In this document: one piece after another, positions 22,607-34,680 of the stretch
Layout of the letters: every line of letters begins with the position of its first letter
Numbering within the stretch: position 1 is the stretch's first letter
From: Branchipolynoe longqiensis
Lineage: Eukaryota; Annelida; Polychaeta; Phyllodocida; Polynoidae
NCBI GenBank assembly: GCA_030323885.1
Contig: CM059187.1
Coordinates: 129,648,424-129,712,423, forward strand
DNA length: 64,000 nucleotides
Direction: 5' to 3'
Position numbers and translations under genes: made by a program
Notes under the pieces: model-generated
The model's input: only the letters and a program-made list of their open reading frames with translations
What the model was told of the DNA's origin: nothing
Database searches by the model: none

Positions 22607-22929
22607 AGCGGACGCGGTGGCTGAATCGGTAGAGTGCAGACTTCCCATGCGAAAGGTCGGGAGTTCGATTCCCAGTCGCTTCAAGCCAACGACTTACACA
22701 ATTGATACTTGTCCCTTCCTAGCCAGGCGCTTGGCATTATTAGGCAAGGAGTGGTCAGCTTAGTGTTAGGATAATGTGACTAAGTGGGATATTAGATCAT
22801 GGTTCTGGCGGCCTGATCTCCCAGTGGGGCAGCACTATAAAGTCGACATGAGTGCGGACTGTCATAAGTTTGTACCCATGCTGATATGGCCGTAGATGTT
22901 GTTAGGATGCAAAACTCCAATAAACAAAT
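22607..22929 (+). mobile_element. SINE T1, complete
   Basis: The second head type (GGACGCGGTGGCTGAATCGG, B box AGTTCGATTCC) and a tail AAACTCCAATAAACAAA. Confidence 0.9.
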
Positions 22930-23128
22930 ATCTAGTGTTAGTAGTAACAGGTGTGGAAATTATGCGTTGTCTCGGGTTATGTGTTCTCTCTGATAATATA
23001 TTAAATCCACATCCATTATGTGCTTGTTCGTTTGTTTTGTTCGGTATTGTTAAGTCTGAAAACAAAATTAAATTATTAAACTGCGGACAAGTTGTCTTGT
23101 TCAATTCACTGCTCCTTGTACTCCTGAG

Positions 23129-23474
23129 ACCAGACGGGGTGGCCGAATGAGTAGAGCGTCCGTCTCCTGTTTTGGGAGATTGGGAGATCCGAACCCATGT
23201 GGTTTGTCAGTTCAAATCCTGGTCGAGTCAAACCAATGACTTAAAAATTGATACTTGTCCCTTCCTAGCCAGGCGCTCGGCATTATTAGGATAAGGCAAG
23301 GCCTGGTTGGCTCAGTGTCAAGATAATGTGACTGAGTGGGATATCAGGTCATGATGCTGGTGGGGCAGCACTATAAAGTCGCCATGAGTGCACATTGTCA
23401 CAAGTCGGTACCTGTCCTGCTATGACCTTAGATGTTGCCAGGACGTAAAACAACAACAACAAACAAACACAAAC
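23129..23474 (+). mobile_element. SINE T1, complete, with target-site duplication
   Basis: Head CCAGACGGGGTGGCCGAATG and tail with AACAACAACAAACAAAC. Flanked by TGTACTCCTGAG at 23117-23128 and 23475-23486. Confidence 0.93.
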
Positions 23475-24839
23475 TGTACTCCTGAGTGCGAGCCTAGGCA
23501 ACAACAAGTATAACCTTTGGTCTGAGTTCGAACCTACAACAGTACAAGCTGCCACACAGCCATCCCATTCAGTATTGACAGAGACTATGACGGACTCTAT
23601 TCCCCGAGCTCGTTTTATATTAATTATCTCTGGTTATGGATCTAGACCATTCTCTATCATCTATGTCAAGCGACATGAAGCCATTCTGCAATGCTCTCTT
23701 GTGAGAGATACATACCATATCTAACCTTCCATGGCAAGTCCCCTAGAACATAGTGCATTCGTTATGGTAAGAGTCATAGAATGTTATATGTCCGCTCTAG
23801 TAAGAGAGATACACAACATTATAAATTCTCCCTGGTACGAAGAGGTCAGAGTTTGTCGGGACCCCCCCCCCCCTCTACCCCCTACTCTCCCCCACTCCCG
23901 CCATCGCTCGCAAACCCCCACAGCCCCCCCCCCCCTGCCCCTATAAGTATTATTTAATTTATTTCTTCTTTAAGCTAAAGTACCTACCGCTGTCAAGTGA
24001 GATGCATGTTAGAATGATTATGTGGCAAGAGCACGATTTGTGACAAGCGTGACATACTACACGAAAAGGCAGTCCATGACCCAAGTCCCCCTCGCCCCAT
24101 CGTTGAACCAGTGGAGATATGGGCGGAAGGCAAGTGGGCAATCTGTCATTACCATCATGTTCTCTGAAGTGACAAGAGCTGTGTTATCAACTACCCTCCT
24201 TTGCCAATAAAACGAAAGCATAAAAGAACATGTGAAAGCAGTTCTGTGTACGCATCCTTTTTTTGTGTGTTTGTGTATGTGTGTGTGTGTTATTTTTGTT
24301 TGTTGCAGTTGTTCAGATGGAACTGGAATTGAATGCCACGTGGTTAGTTCGGAAACCCCATCAGCAGAATGATGTCGACAATGTTGACAATATGACCATG
24401 TAGCTAGCTGTGTTCAGTAATTATGTTTATCGAGGTATTGTGATTTTGGAAAGTATAGGGTTGTGCCTATGAGCTATGGGCTTAACATGACAAGAGCTGC
24501 CTAGATCCACTAGAGAGAGTGTGTGTGTGTGGTGTGTGTGGGGTGTGTGGGGTGGGTGGGGTGGGGAGGGGGGTAGAAGCAGTCGTTACCCTGTTTGCAA
24601 CCACTCACATGTTGCTATATTATTTACGGCTTTAGTTACCGTGGTGCGGGTCAGCTAGACCTTTGGCGCGGTAAGCCAGACTGCTTTTGTATTTATTACT
24701 CATGGCGGATTGCTCAAGCAGACCTTTGAACAACGGTCTGCGGGTCAGGTAGCATAGACTCTAGACCGGTAGTTTCTTGTTTGTGCCTTACATACAGTGT
24801 CTACCTCCAGCCAGGGTGAATGAACGTCGACCCTATTTA

Positions 24840-25125
24840 AATCCGCTGACTGGCTTCCCAAGCCGTAAGTGGGTCGTGGGTTCGAACCCAGACCGAGTCG
24901 AACCGATGATTTATATTTTATAGCAAATTTATGCTTGTCGATACCTAGCTTTGCACTTAGCATTTCTAGGATAGGGAAATGACTGGCTAATTCGGTATCA
25001 GGATAATGTGACTTGGGTCAGATATCAGATCATGGTGCTAGTGGCCTGATCTTCCACTTCCACTCGGTCAGCACCATAAAGGTCGTCTTCAGTGCGCACT
25101 GTCACAAGCAAAAACTGATTCTGTA
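24840..25125 (+). mobile_element. SINE T1, diverged
   Basis: B box GGTTCGAACCCAGACCGAGTC, recognisable body blocks (CAGGATAATGTGACTTGGG, GTGCGCACTGTCACAAG), no clear tail. Confidence 0.75.
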
Positions 25126-25555
25126 GTAGCCCACTGTGAATGTACTTGTTCCAGGCAACATTTGTGAATGTACTGGTTCCAGGCAACATTGTTCATCTGA
25201 ATCGGTGCAGAGTTACTTACCTAGAAGAGAATGGCATCCTGTCAAGAAGGTGGTCATTGGATTATCTGCAGTCACCGTTCAAAATTATTAAGGTCTATTA
25301 ATTTAATTAACTCCACACTCCAAACCTAGTGCGCCAAGAAAGACACATACGTGAACAATGCATTTAGCTTTTTAAATTGGTGATTAGTGTGAATATGTCC
25401 ATATATCCATAAGATACGATGCGAAAGTGTTTCTTCTTCTGTATGGTAGCTGAGTAGCCCTGTCCGTGGTTGAACTAACTTATCCTACCCTTGAACTGTG
25501 CCGCCGCTTATCCCTTGTCATGCGACTAAGCTGCTCAATGGTGCATGAGTCTGGC

Positions 25556-26085
25556 TGCAGGAGGCGAGCAATAGGCGAGGAGGAGGCGAGCAATATGCGA
25601 GGAGGAAGCGAGCAGTAGGCGAGCAATAGGCGATCAGGAGGCGAGCAATAGGCGATCAGGAGGCGAGCAATAGGCGAGCAGTAGACGGGGAGGAGGCGAG
25701 CAGTAGGCGAGCAATAGACGAGGAGGGGAGCAGTAGGCGAGCAATAGGCGAGCAGGAGGCGAGCAGGAGGCGAGCAATAGCGAGCAGGAGGCGAGCAGTA
25801 GGCGAGAATAGGTGAGCAGGAGTCGAGAATATGCGAGCAGGAGGTGAGCAGTAGGCGAGCACTAGACGATTAGGAGGCGAGGAATAGGCGAGGAGGAGTC
25901 GACGAATAGGCGAGGTGGAGTCGAGGAATAGGCGAGGAGGAGTCGAGCAGTAGCCGAGAAGGAGGCGAGCAGTATGCGAGGAGGAGGCGAGCAGCATGCG
26001 AGGAGGAGGCGAACAATATGCATGGAAGAGGCGAGCAATAGGCATGGAGGAGGCGAGCAATAGGCGAGCAATAGGCGAGCAATTC
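25556..26085 (+). repeat. GGCGAGCAATA-type minisatellite
   Basis: About 45 imperfect 10-14-bp units built from AGGCGAGCA, AGGAGGCGAG and variants. Minus-strand open frames (LLLASS-type) are repeat translations. Confidence 0.92.
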
Positions 26086-26089
26086 TCGC

Positions 26090-26727
26090 TAACCGGATCC
26101 CAGCGAGTCGGGGTGTCTATGACATGCAAGAACAGACTTACATACTAATCCCCAGCAGGTGGACCTGGTTTCGGGACTCGACATCGGAGCCCGAGCTTGT
26201 CGCGACCTGCTCCCAGCACCAATAGCTCACTACAGCTGACTGGTCTGTCTGTTGTAATGGATTTTCGGTTGTCCGTAAGTGGGTTTGTGTGCTCCTGTCC
26301 TCTGTAAGGACGTTTAGCGAGGTCTGGTAATTGGGTCCCTTGAACTGGCAGCAGCGAAATAGTCGGTGGCTAATGTGGTAATACTAATAGCAAGGATTTT
26401 ATATATAAGGATGGCAAAGCGAGGCTGTCTGAGGCTTTCCCAGCATGCAATCCAGAAATATGTCCTCCATATTGGAAGCCTTATAATGAGCAATGATAGG
26501 GGCAACATAAAATCCTTGCCAGTACTACCATGACTAGTACTAGTAGTTGGGATTAAAACTTTATTTGCCTTGTTTAGTTTCCTTCCGAAGTTGAGAGCCG
26601 AGTATGCAGGTTGAACCTACAGAACAGCCATAATTCTATTTTACAAGAGGGTGGACTGTATCTGTAAACGCTGGCATACTATGAATGAATAATCATCACG
26701 CTTTCATTACTTCACTTAACCATCTCT
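26090..26727. other. No gene or repeat recognised
   Basis: Mixed-composition DNA without a convincing exon. Only short open frames without motifs. Confidence 0.4.
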
Positions 26728-26736
26728 CCCTCTACT

Positions 26737-27095
26737 CATCATCATCATCATCATGCTCTCGGTCGCGATATGACAAAGACTGCTTTCATTACTTGACTGC
26801 CGCTCTCCTTTGTGCAGTTGTACATTTCATAAAAGCTGCCTGCAAAAGTGTTGAAGTGCTGCTGGCTTTTGCAAGTTACCAGCGGCACTCTCTCGGAGAG
26901 CAAATAGAGGTCTCACACCGGCAAGAACATGTCCAGACAGGCGCAAAACTATTTGTCCCTGCAGTGGCTGGTTTTCTTTTCAGGGTTTGCTCCCTTAGCC
27001 TTCGGTTCTGTCAAGAACCTGTACCACAAGGCAGTGGTTTACAACTCTGCAGGGCAGGGGCGTCAAACTCCCTGAGGTATTGCCATACCTGCATA
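26737..27095 (-). mobile_element. RepB: SINE-like retroelement with (ATG)n tail
   Basis: The element reads on the minus strand from a GGTATGGCAATACCTCAGGG start to a GATGATGATG tail. It is flanked by a perfect 9-bp direct repeat CCCTCTACT (26728-26736 and 27096-27104), a target-site duplication that fixes both ends. Its last ~70 bp match the LINE at 58538-58609. Confidence 0.85.
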
Positions 27096-28013
27096 CCCTC
27101 TACTATATATGGTAATAATGAGTCCGGCAGCTGGGGGTAGATGGGGGCATGGGTGAGGGGGAGGTTGGTGGAGGGAAAGGAGCATATATGAATAAAATAC
27201 ATAAGCATTCCCCATGGTGCATTACTATTAGTCAAACCACACAAATGGTATTTAAAATCTCAAAATTTACATTTATGAGGGATGAAAGTGGTTTAGACTT
27301 AGCATTGTCAGGGAATCGTGGAAAAATGCCGGAAGTCAGGTTTCAACTAACCTTGTTGTGACTGTATTATCGCCCTTGTTGGGGCTTCATGTTCTAGCAA
27401 CATTTAAGGACATATAAGAATGGGATTCAAACTCCCCAAATGTTGTCATATACTTCTCATTTTTTTACATTTTTGTTTAACGTTAATCGGGAAATATAAA
27501 TAATCGTGGAAATCCGCGAAACCGCGGAGATCTTTCATCGCTGATTTATTTTGTTATTATTAAGGGGATACATTTCCATTAATGCCATTTCACAAGTTGC
27601 AGTAATAATAATAAAAGTAATACCGGAAGCCTTTAGTAAAGTTGAAAAAACTACCTTTTTCAAAAGCAAAATTCATATGAAACACACACACATAAATATA
27701 TATAATATATATATATATATACACACATACCTACACACCTACATACAATGCAGATATGTCTAAACAGCTATATCTATATACTCGCATATATACATGAAGC
27801 CACACCTCTCATAGAGCCACATTCAGTCTACACACGTGACCAAGCTGTGCACAATCCGCTCAGACAGTTTCCCATACAATATATTTCTAAATAGTTCTAA
27901 ATATGCCATAGGACTTGTCTGCAGAGCTGCCGTGTACCCGAGGCCATGCTCTCCCTGCACCACTTAAAATTCCCAGCAGAGTTATTGAATGTGGTGTCGA
28001 TACCGCGTCTAGT

Positions 28014-28368
28014 TTAAACTTGCATAGTCCAATGGTTTTGAATTTCTGTATTTTTTCTGAGATAAATATATTAGATCGATCACTAGTATCAACTTTACAT
28101 TAGTTCAAAGTAACTTTTATTTTAAATGGTAAACTTTTGAGATATTTTGAGTGCAAAAATGGAAAATTGGTTCTGGCAAGCTTGCCAAAACTCTGACACC
28201 ATAGTTTTCTGCAGAAACAGGTTCTGTTAAATTGACTCAGTATTCCCTTCTATACAGAAACAAATGCTTAAGAAGTGCATCAGTATCTAAGTTAGATATG
28301 TAAAATCAAATCTAGATAATTGGTTTGGTTTTGAAAATGTGATGTTTCTTCAGACTATGCAGCTTTAA
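28014..28368 (+). mobile_element. MITE-A, complete copy (355 bp)
   Basis: Begins TTAA ACTTGCATAGTCCAATGG and ends CAGACTATGCAGCT TTAA, with full internal similarity to the copy at 62616. Confidence 0.92.
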
Positions 28369-28625
28369 CTTTAAGCATTGCATTGTGACGAAAACCCACA
28401 TATGGCATAGAGGTGGCAGGATTGGGTATCTATCGGCCTGTAGGAGCATTAATTGTCACGCATGAGTAGAATATATATATATATATATATATACATACAT
28501 ATATGCGTTCCGAGTCATTGTCTGCTGAGCACTGTGGAGGGTCTGAAGCTGTGATCTGGAATGCTTAGACACCCGGAAGTGGGGTGAAGGTCCTCTTCAG
28601 CCATACGTAGGTATATATGTATATA

Positions 28626-28810
28626 CAGTAAAACTTCCCTAATCTCCCACCTCCACAGATCACTCCACGACCACTCCCCTATATCGATCGCTTTATTTGG
28701 TTCCCATCAATACCATTGTAACCATATTATAACTCCCTAAATCGACCACATCCCTAAATCGACCACTTAAAGTCGGTTCCAAGATCGGTCGGTTTAGGGA
28801 GGTTTTACTG
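28626..28810. mobile_element. pogo/Tigger-like MITE
   Basis: CAGTAAAACTTCCCTAATC ... CGGTTTAGGGAGGTTTTACTG with TA on both sides, 185 bp, inserted in AT-rich sequence. Confidence 0.87.
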
Positions 28811-28895
28811 TATATATATATATACGGTTTGAACTGGCCCGGGGATCCTACTAATGAGCTTCCACACGGGGCAGATATATATATATATATGTATG

Positions 28896-29253
28896 ACCAA
28901 TCATACAACGGAGAATAAACATTGCCAAAACAACATTTCTAAAGATGCAGAAAGTACTAACATCTAGAGACATAAATATAAAAACAAGACTCCAACTGCT
29001 AAAATGCTATGTGTGGTCTACACTTTTATATTGCTGCGAGACATGGACTTTGAAGAAAGAAATAACAACAAAGCTCGAGGCATTTGAAATGTGGCAATAC
29101 AGAAGAATGTTAAAAATTCCATGGACAGCAATGATAAGCAACGTGGAGGTCCTAACAAGAATGAAAATAAAGAGACAGATAATACAAACAATCAAAAACA
29201 GAAAAATTAAATACTTGGGCCACATGATACGACCCCGGGAATTATTAGGATAG
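28896..29253 (+). mobile_element. LINE fragment: C-terminal region of an endonuclease-reverse transcriptase
   Basis: The frame encodes the post-catalytic region of a non-LTR reverse transcriptase. Diagnostic segments are KTRLQLLKCYVW, LLYCCETWTLKK, AFEMWQYRRMLKIPW and KYLGHMIRP, seen widely in RTE/BovB-like and related LINEs. The frame extends upstream of the first Met to about 28896. The catalytic core is missing. After GHMIRP the coding sequence is replaced abruptly by the body of a T1 SINE (from about 29238), giving a LINE-SINE junction. The clade is uncertain. Confidence 0.8.
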
Positions 29254-29449
29254 GTCAAGGACTGGTTTGCTCAGTGTCAGGATAATGTGACTGAGTGGAA
29301 TATCAGGTCATGGTGCTGGCGGCCTGGTCTTCCAGTGGGGCAGCACTATAAAATCGCCATGAGTGCGCACTGTCACAAGTCGGTACCCGTCCTGATATGA
29401 CCTTAGATGTTGCTAGGACGTAAAACAACAACAACAAACAAACAAACAC
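29238..29449 (+). mobile_element. SINE T1 body fused to a LINE fragment
   Basis: Starts within the ATTATTAGGATAGG block directly after LINE coding sequence and ends AACAACAACAAACAAACAAAC. The head is missing. Confidence 0.87.
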
Positions 29450-29639
29450 TGAAATTATGCTATCAGTTATTCTACTTTAAATAAAACCGCACTGCCCCTC
29501 TCTCTATCTGTGGAGCGGTGTGAAGTGATGCAGTGTGCTTCACCCAGCCAGGGTACTGCATCATTAGAGGGATGGGTGGACAGCATCTTTGGGATCACGG
29601 AATTGACTTAGTATTGGGATTCTTCTCTTTTTGCGGTGC

Positions 29640-30140
29640 ATCAGGTCATAAATGGATTGGTATTGACCTTTGACAGTGCACACTCCTCCTCATTGCTTTA
29701 TAGTGTTGACTCAACGAGATACCATGATTTATTGGTTCATTTGAGGTAGTAAAAAGGACGGGAACTGATGTTTGATGGTGGTCATGGCTTTATAGTGTTG
29801 ACTCACCGAGATACCATGACTAATTGGGACTTTACTGCTTTTCAACATATGAGGTCATAAAAGGACGGGAACTGACTGGTGATGGTAGTCATGGCTTTAT
29901 AGTGCTGACTCACTTAGATTCCATGACTTACTGGGACTACATCTTCGCCACATATGAGGTCATAAAAGGAAGGGAACTGAATTTTGATGGTGTTCATGAC
30001 TTTATAGTGCTGACTCACAGGGATACCCTGAGTTATTGGGACTACTTCTTTGTAAAGTACGAGATCATAAAAGGATGGGTACTGACTTTTGACAGTACAT
30101 TTTTGACACCTCACGGCTTTATAGTGTTGAATCACCGGCA
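29640..30140 (+). repeat. ~105-bp tandem array derived from a T1 SINE body
   Basis: GACTCAC-type anchors at 29708, 29800, 29907, 30012 and 30129. Each unit holds GAGGTCATAAAAGGACGGG...GCTTTATAGTG, the reverse complement of the T1 SINE body (GGTCATATCAGGACGGG...GACTTTATAGTGCTG on its minus strand). Confidence 0.85.
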
Positions 30141-30256
30141 CCATGGTAAAAAAATAATGATACTCAATCACAATGTCCTAACACTGAGCGAATCAAATCC
30201 AGCCTTTCCTTTATCACCAGGGCAGGTAGTGATGACAATTTTCTTGTTCTAAGTCA

Positions 30257-30350
30257 CTGGTTTGAACTGGCCCGGGGATCCTACTAATGAGCTTCCACAC
30301 GGCGCAGAAAGCGGACACCCTAACCACTAGACCATTCCATCCGGTGGACA
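30257..30350 (-). mobile_element. tRNA-like repeat fragment
   Basis: Minus strand GGAATGGTCTAGTGGTTAGG resembles a tRNA A box. The block CCCGGGGATCCTACTAATG also occurs at 28837-28855, so it is dispersed. Confidence 0.55.
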
Positions 30351-30375
30351 GATGACCAGTGATGCCGGCACATCC

Positions 30376-30682
30376 TAAAGCTAAGATTCCTTACACGTGG
30401 TATGCAGTATGTGAATGCGAATGCGAATGCGGCAAAAAATCGAAAAGCATCTAAGTCAATGGGGCTGATTCCTTACACGCGGTATGCGGCATGCGGCATT
30501 GCAACATGCGAATACTGAATCGGTCCATGTACCGATCGGTGCGGCATGCGAATGCGAATGCCCATAGACAACAGTGTTAGAGAAACCTGACACGATGTGT
30601 GTGGGTGTGGGGGAAAGGACCCAACCCGTTCGCATACCGCATGCCGCATGCCGCATACCGCGTGTAAGGAATCTTAGCTTTA
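30376..30682. mobile_element. MITE-P: palindromic TIR element, complete
   Basis: Long TIRs starting AAGCTAAGATTCCTTACACG, flanked by TA on both sides. Subterminal GCGAAT and GCGGCAT repeats are mirrored at the other end as ATTCGC and ATGCCGC. Confidence 0.88.
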
Positions 30683-30689
30683 CCCCCTC

Positions 30690-32085
30690 ACACACGTATT
30701 TCCTGATTTCCAACCCATCATTGAACGCCATCAAGGTCAGGCCAGTGCCTCCGCGCAGAGGTCACACAGAGGTCAGAGCATGGAGGTGGGTGGGTCAGTT
30801 GGGGCGGTGGGAGGGGGAGGGATGGGCGCGGTGGGAGGGAGGAGTATTTAGGTGTGGGGGGTGGGGTGTTTGTGTAAATCAATCAGTCGTGATCCGGTCG
30901 TCGATTATAATAATTCCTGACGTTTCTGATTTCTTACTTATTCAAGCTGTCTTCCCCGTGTGAGTAATTGTCCTGCATGAGCAACACACCAAGCAGGTCC
31001 TACTTCACAAATGGGACCCTGGAGGATCCTAGCATTCCTCCAGGGGGCACTGGGAATGACCGCGCCATATGGCCTACCCACCCACCCCCACCCCTTAGCC
31101 ACTATCCCCCCATTCTCCCTCCCCTACCCGCAACCGTACCCGCAACCGCTACCACACCCTCAACCGCTACCACCATCGCTACTACACCTGCCCCACTCTC
31201 AGCCCCACTCCCACCCCAACCCGCACCTCCAGACCCTACGGGGGGGGGGGGGGGAAGTGGGGACTGCGGAGGGGGGGGGGTGATCCCCGGTGCCTAGCCG
31301 GTGAAGTGGGGTGGGTCAAGGCTGGGGTATGAATATTCAGATTGGAGACTGGTGGCGGCACCTATCGGAGTCGGCAGTGTGCGTGTGGGCTGTATGATGG
31401 TTCTGTGCTTCGCTCATTTTGCCATGGGGGACGGTGGGGGTGGGGGTCAGGGGTGGGGGTGTGTGTGTGGTGGGGGGGGGGGGGCACTAAATGCAAATTT
31501 GCCAGCGCGTTGGAAATAAGGCAATCTGTTGGTTGAGTGGCGGCGGGGGGTGCTTTTAATATGGTCGGGTTTATCGCTGGGAGGGCATGTGTGTGTGTGT
31601 GTGTGGGGGGGGGGGGGGGGCGGGGGGGTGAGAGGGAGGGCGAGACGGGTAGATAAGGCCCTGCGGCGAGTGTGGGAACTATCTTCACAGTGTGCTCATC
31701 AATACAAGGGCGAGGGAGTGGATGGGGGGAGGGGGCGGTTAATCAGGTGTCTTTAATAGAAAATGCTAGACAGGAACCAAGTTTTATTAATGCCAGGCGA
31801 GGTTGTGCTTATATTAAGGTAAAGATAGTATCGAGCAGGGCTCGATGGGCGGAGAGGGGATGAGGGTTTGGATGAGGGTGAGAGTGGAGATGGCGGTGGA
31901 GGTGGGAGAGGGGTGTGTGTGTTGTAGGTGACGGTTGGTGGGGTGGGTTCTTATCCTATATCCTTATCTTATATATATAATCTAATATATAACTGGTATG
32001 TGTATACTGCATGATAGCATACTATTGAACCCCCCTGTCTATAGTCCGAACCGGGGATGAATATGGTCATATATATATATATATA
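30690..32085. other. No gene; G-rich tracts and short repeats
   Basis: G runs (31234-31250, 31270-31279, 31473-31484, 31605-31620) and an ACCCGCAACCGCT repeat (31125-31200). Open frames here are G/C-run translations. Confidence 0.5.
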
Positions 32086-32087
32086 TA

Positions 32088-32300
32088 TTTTTTTTGTATT
32101 GATACGGTATTTATTCTGTCCATAGCGTGTAAGCTGCCGCGAGGGTGCTTGTTTTCAATGCTGGACAGCTGTGGGGAATGTGATGGTGTATGCCCGGGTT
32201 CTGGTTCCGGGTTGGTATCTGGGATATCCACCAGCATTTATTTAAGTCATTGGTATCTATGTTAGTTTGTTGGTGTTGTTGTTTTTTTGGAGGGGGGGGG
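32088..32300 (-). mobile_element. RepC fragment
   Basis: Reverse-orientation copy: a T-rich start, GGTATTTATTCTGTCCATAG, then CTTGTTTTCAATGCTGGACA, matching the RepC 3' end read on the minus strand. Confidence 0.5.
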
Positions 32301-32851
32301 GGGTAAAACTTCCTATCATATAACTAATAAGTAATATATTATTCTAGTATGTACATCTAGTGAGATTGTAATAGGCTTGTGGATGAGGACGTGTTCCCAG
32401 AATTTGTTTGTTTGTTTTGTTTGCAGCTTTCCTTTCACTTGTGCCCTGTCCCTAGTTAGTACCTATGATATATTATATAATATAATATATATATATATAT
32501 ATAATGCATGATATCATACTAACAATTACATTTAAAGCCCCTATTCATAGTGTTCTTTACCTGGAGATGAACATAGTCATAACCCACCCACATTCCTACC
32601 CATGCCTACACAGCCCCCAAGGCAAAGTGCCCCGCTGTTGGATCCAGGGTGGCCGGGGGACCCGCCTACAGCGCCCTGCCTGGGCCCCTTGTGTCAACAC
32701 GGCCCCCTGGTGTTGACGCTGACCGGTGCTATCACCCGCTCAGACAGCAGCGCACATCAGGGTTGGCTGATCACAGGTTCACCAACAAACCTCGCACACA
32801 ACACATATATGTACCTCCATATATATGTGTATATATATGTATATATATATA

Positions 32852-33535
32852 CAGTAAAACCTCTCTAAATCGACCAACCATGGGACCGACTTTAAATGGT
32901 CCATTTAGGGAGGTGGGAGGTGTAGGAAGGTTTAAAAAAAATCATTACAATCATATTGTAATATCTGCGATCGTTTACGACCCAAATCATCATCATCATC
33001 ACGCTGTCGACTAAGACTGCTTTCATTACTTTACTGCCACTCTCCATTTAATATTTCATGAAAGCTGCCTGCAAAAGTGTTGAAGTGCTGCTGGATTTTG
33101 CAAGTTACCAGCGGCACTCTCTCGGGGAGCAAATAGAGGTTTCACACCGGCAAGAACATGTCCAGACAGGCGCAAAACTATTTGTCCCTGCAGTGGCTGG
33201 TCGGGAGATGTTGGGAGTTCCATACATCAACCGCCCTTAATGCTGCCACAGTGACATGGTTTTCTGTTTAGGGTTTGCTCCCTTAGCCTTCGGTTCTGTC
33301 AAGAACCTGTACCACAAGGCAGTGGTTTACAACTCTGCAGGGCAGGGGCGTCAAACTCCCTGAGGTATTGCAATACCTGCAATACCTGCAATACCTGCAA
33401 TACCTGCAATACCTGCAATACCTGCAATACCTGCAATACCTGCAATACCTGCAATACCTGCATACCCGAATACCTGCGACCCAAATAAGGTGATCGATAT
33501 AGGGGAGTGGCCGATGTGTGCAGGTGGTCGGTTAG
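32852..33535. mobile_element. pogo/Tigger-like MITE split by RepB
   Basis: Left TIR CAGTAAAACCTCTCTAAATC. After RepB (32988-33476) the body resumes with ggtgatcgatataggggag and the decayed end ggtggtcggttagag. The right TIR is lost in a following microsatellite. Confidence 0.8.
32988..33476 (-). mobile_element. RepB copy with an expanded 5' 9-bp array, inserted in a pogo-like MITE
   Basis: Flanked by the perfect 10-bp direct repeat CGACCCAAAT (32978-32987 and 33477-33486). It carries the (ATG)n 3' tail on the minus strand and about eleven copies of GGTATTGCA at its 5' end (33363-33462). It splits a TIR element that is otherwise recognisable on both sides. Confidence 0.88.
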
Positions 33536-33539
33536 AGTA

Positions 33540-33710
33540 CATACATATACATATATACATATACACATATACACATATACACATATACACATATACACAT
33601 ATACACATATACATATATACATATATACACATATACACATATACACATATACACATATACACATATTCACATATACACATATACATATATCCGTACACAC
33701 AGACACATAA
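33540..33710 (+). repeat. (ATACAC)n / (CATATA)n microsatellite
   Basis: Nearly perfect CATATACACATATA repeats over 170 bp. Confidence 0.95.
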
Positions 33711-34139
33711 AAACCATATAACATCATATTCATCGAAACACCCACCACCACCCTTAAAGAGGAAAGGGAAAGGAGTGTATTATTATTATGCACGGTGCTG
33801 TTGAGTAAAGATTAGATGAAGCTGGTGTGCATGGGATGTTCTGATATTAGCACCCACCTTTCATACATTCATAGGGGCATGGGGAGGGCGTCACAATATC
33901 TATGTGACCAGGGATTATGCAGGACCTCACATAGGTGGTCCGACCACATACCACCATTGCAACCTATATATATGTATATGTAAAACATAATACACAACCA
34001 CCTACTGAAGAAACAATATCTCACCTGATCTTGGGCGCAGTCACTGCTTGCTGTGTTCTGGCACAAAAAGCAAAAGACCGGCCAGAAAAGATGGTAGATA
34101 TTACAAATACGGAAACTAGCCCTACTATGTACTAAGGAA

Positions 34140-34680
34140 TTCTAAATGACTATCACCATAGGGCGCAGTCCGTCTGGGTATGTGTACTGGCACAAACCAA
34201 AGCAGAACCAGGCAGGCCACGGTCATGCATCCGAATCACCCTGAAATACGAAATGGCTAACCATACAGCACACCCATCCCACCTAGTCGCAGTCCTGAAG
34301 GGTCCAGGGGAGTTCTGGCACACTGGTGTACTTTCTAAGGACAGGGCATGGGTGAAAGGATGCTGTAACAAACCACAATGGGATGGATCCTCTCCCACAG
34401 GCCTGTATGTCATCTGCGTAGATGTACATAGTAGGCTAAGGTATCATATACAGGTTAGGAAAAACTTGAAAATTAAAAGAAACTAATATAGAAACTACTA
34501 ACACCCAAAACCCGCAAAGGTTGGCCCGAGAAAGATCAGGTAAAGACTCCTGAGTGCGGGACCAGACCAATCTAGTACCACAGCTGTCCAGCATTGAAAA
34601 CAAGCACCCTCACGGGAGCTTATACGTTATGGGCAGAATAAAAAACTTGTCACAAAAAAATAAAAAATAAAAAATATGTA
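34140..34680 (+). mobile_element. RepC: polyA retroelement 3' end, LINE-like
   Basis: A partly open frame (34253-34483) is followed by a 3' region ending with AGCTGTCCAGCATTGAAAAC, a GGGCAGAATAAA signal and an A-rich tail (34640-34676). The same tail occurs at 1874-1965 (+), 32088-32300 (-) and 38368-38640 (-). The encoded peptide matches nothing that I recognise. The family is dispersed, oriented and A-tailed, so retrotransposition is the best explanation, but the class is not proven. Confidence 0.5.

Noticed and set aside
25656..26129. 157-aa minus frame of LLLASS/ARLLLA units
   Set aside because: Translation of the GGCGAGCAATA minisatellite.
33058..33240. Conserved 60-aa frame MKAACKSVEVLL... 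seen in three to four places
   Set aside because: The conservation is that of the RepB element at DNA level. The frame runs against the element's transcription direction and breaks in other copies.
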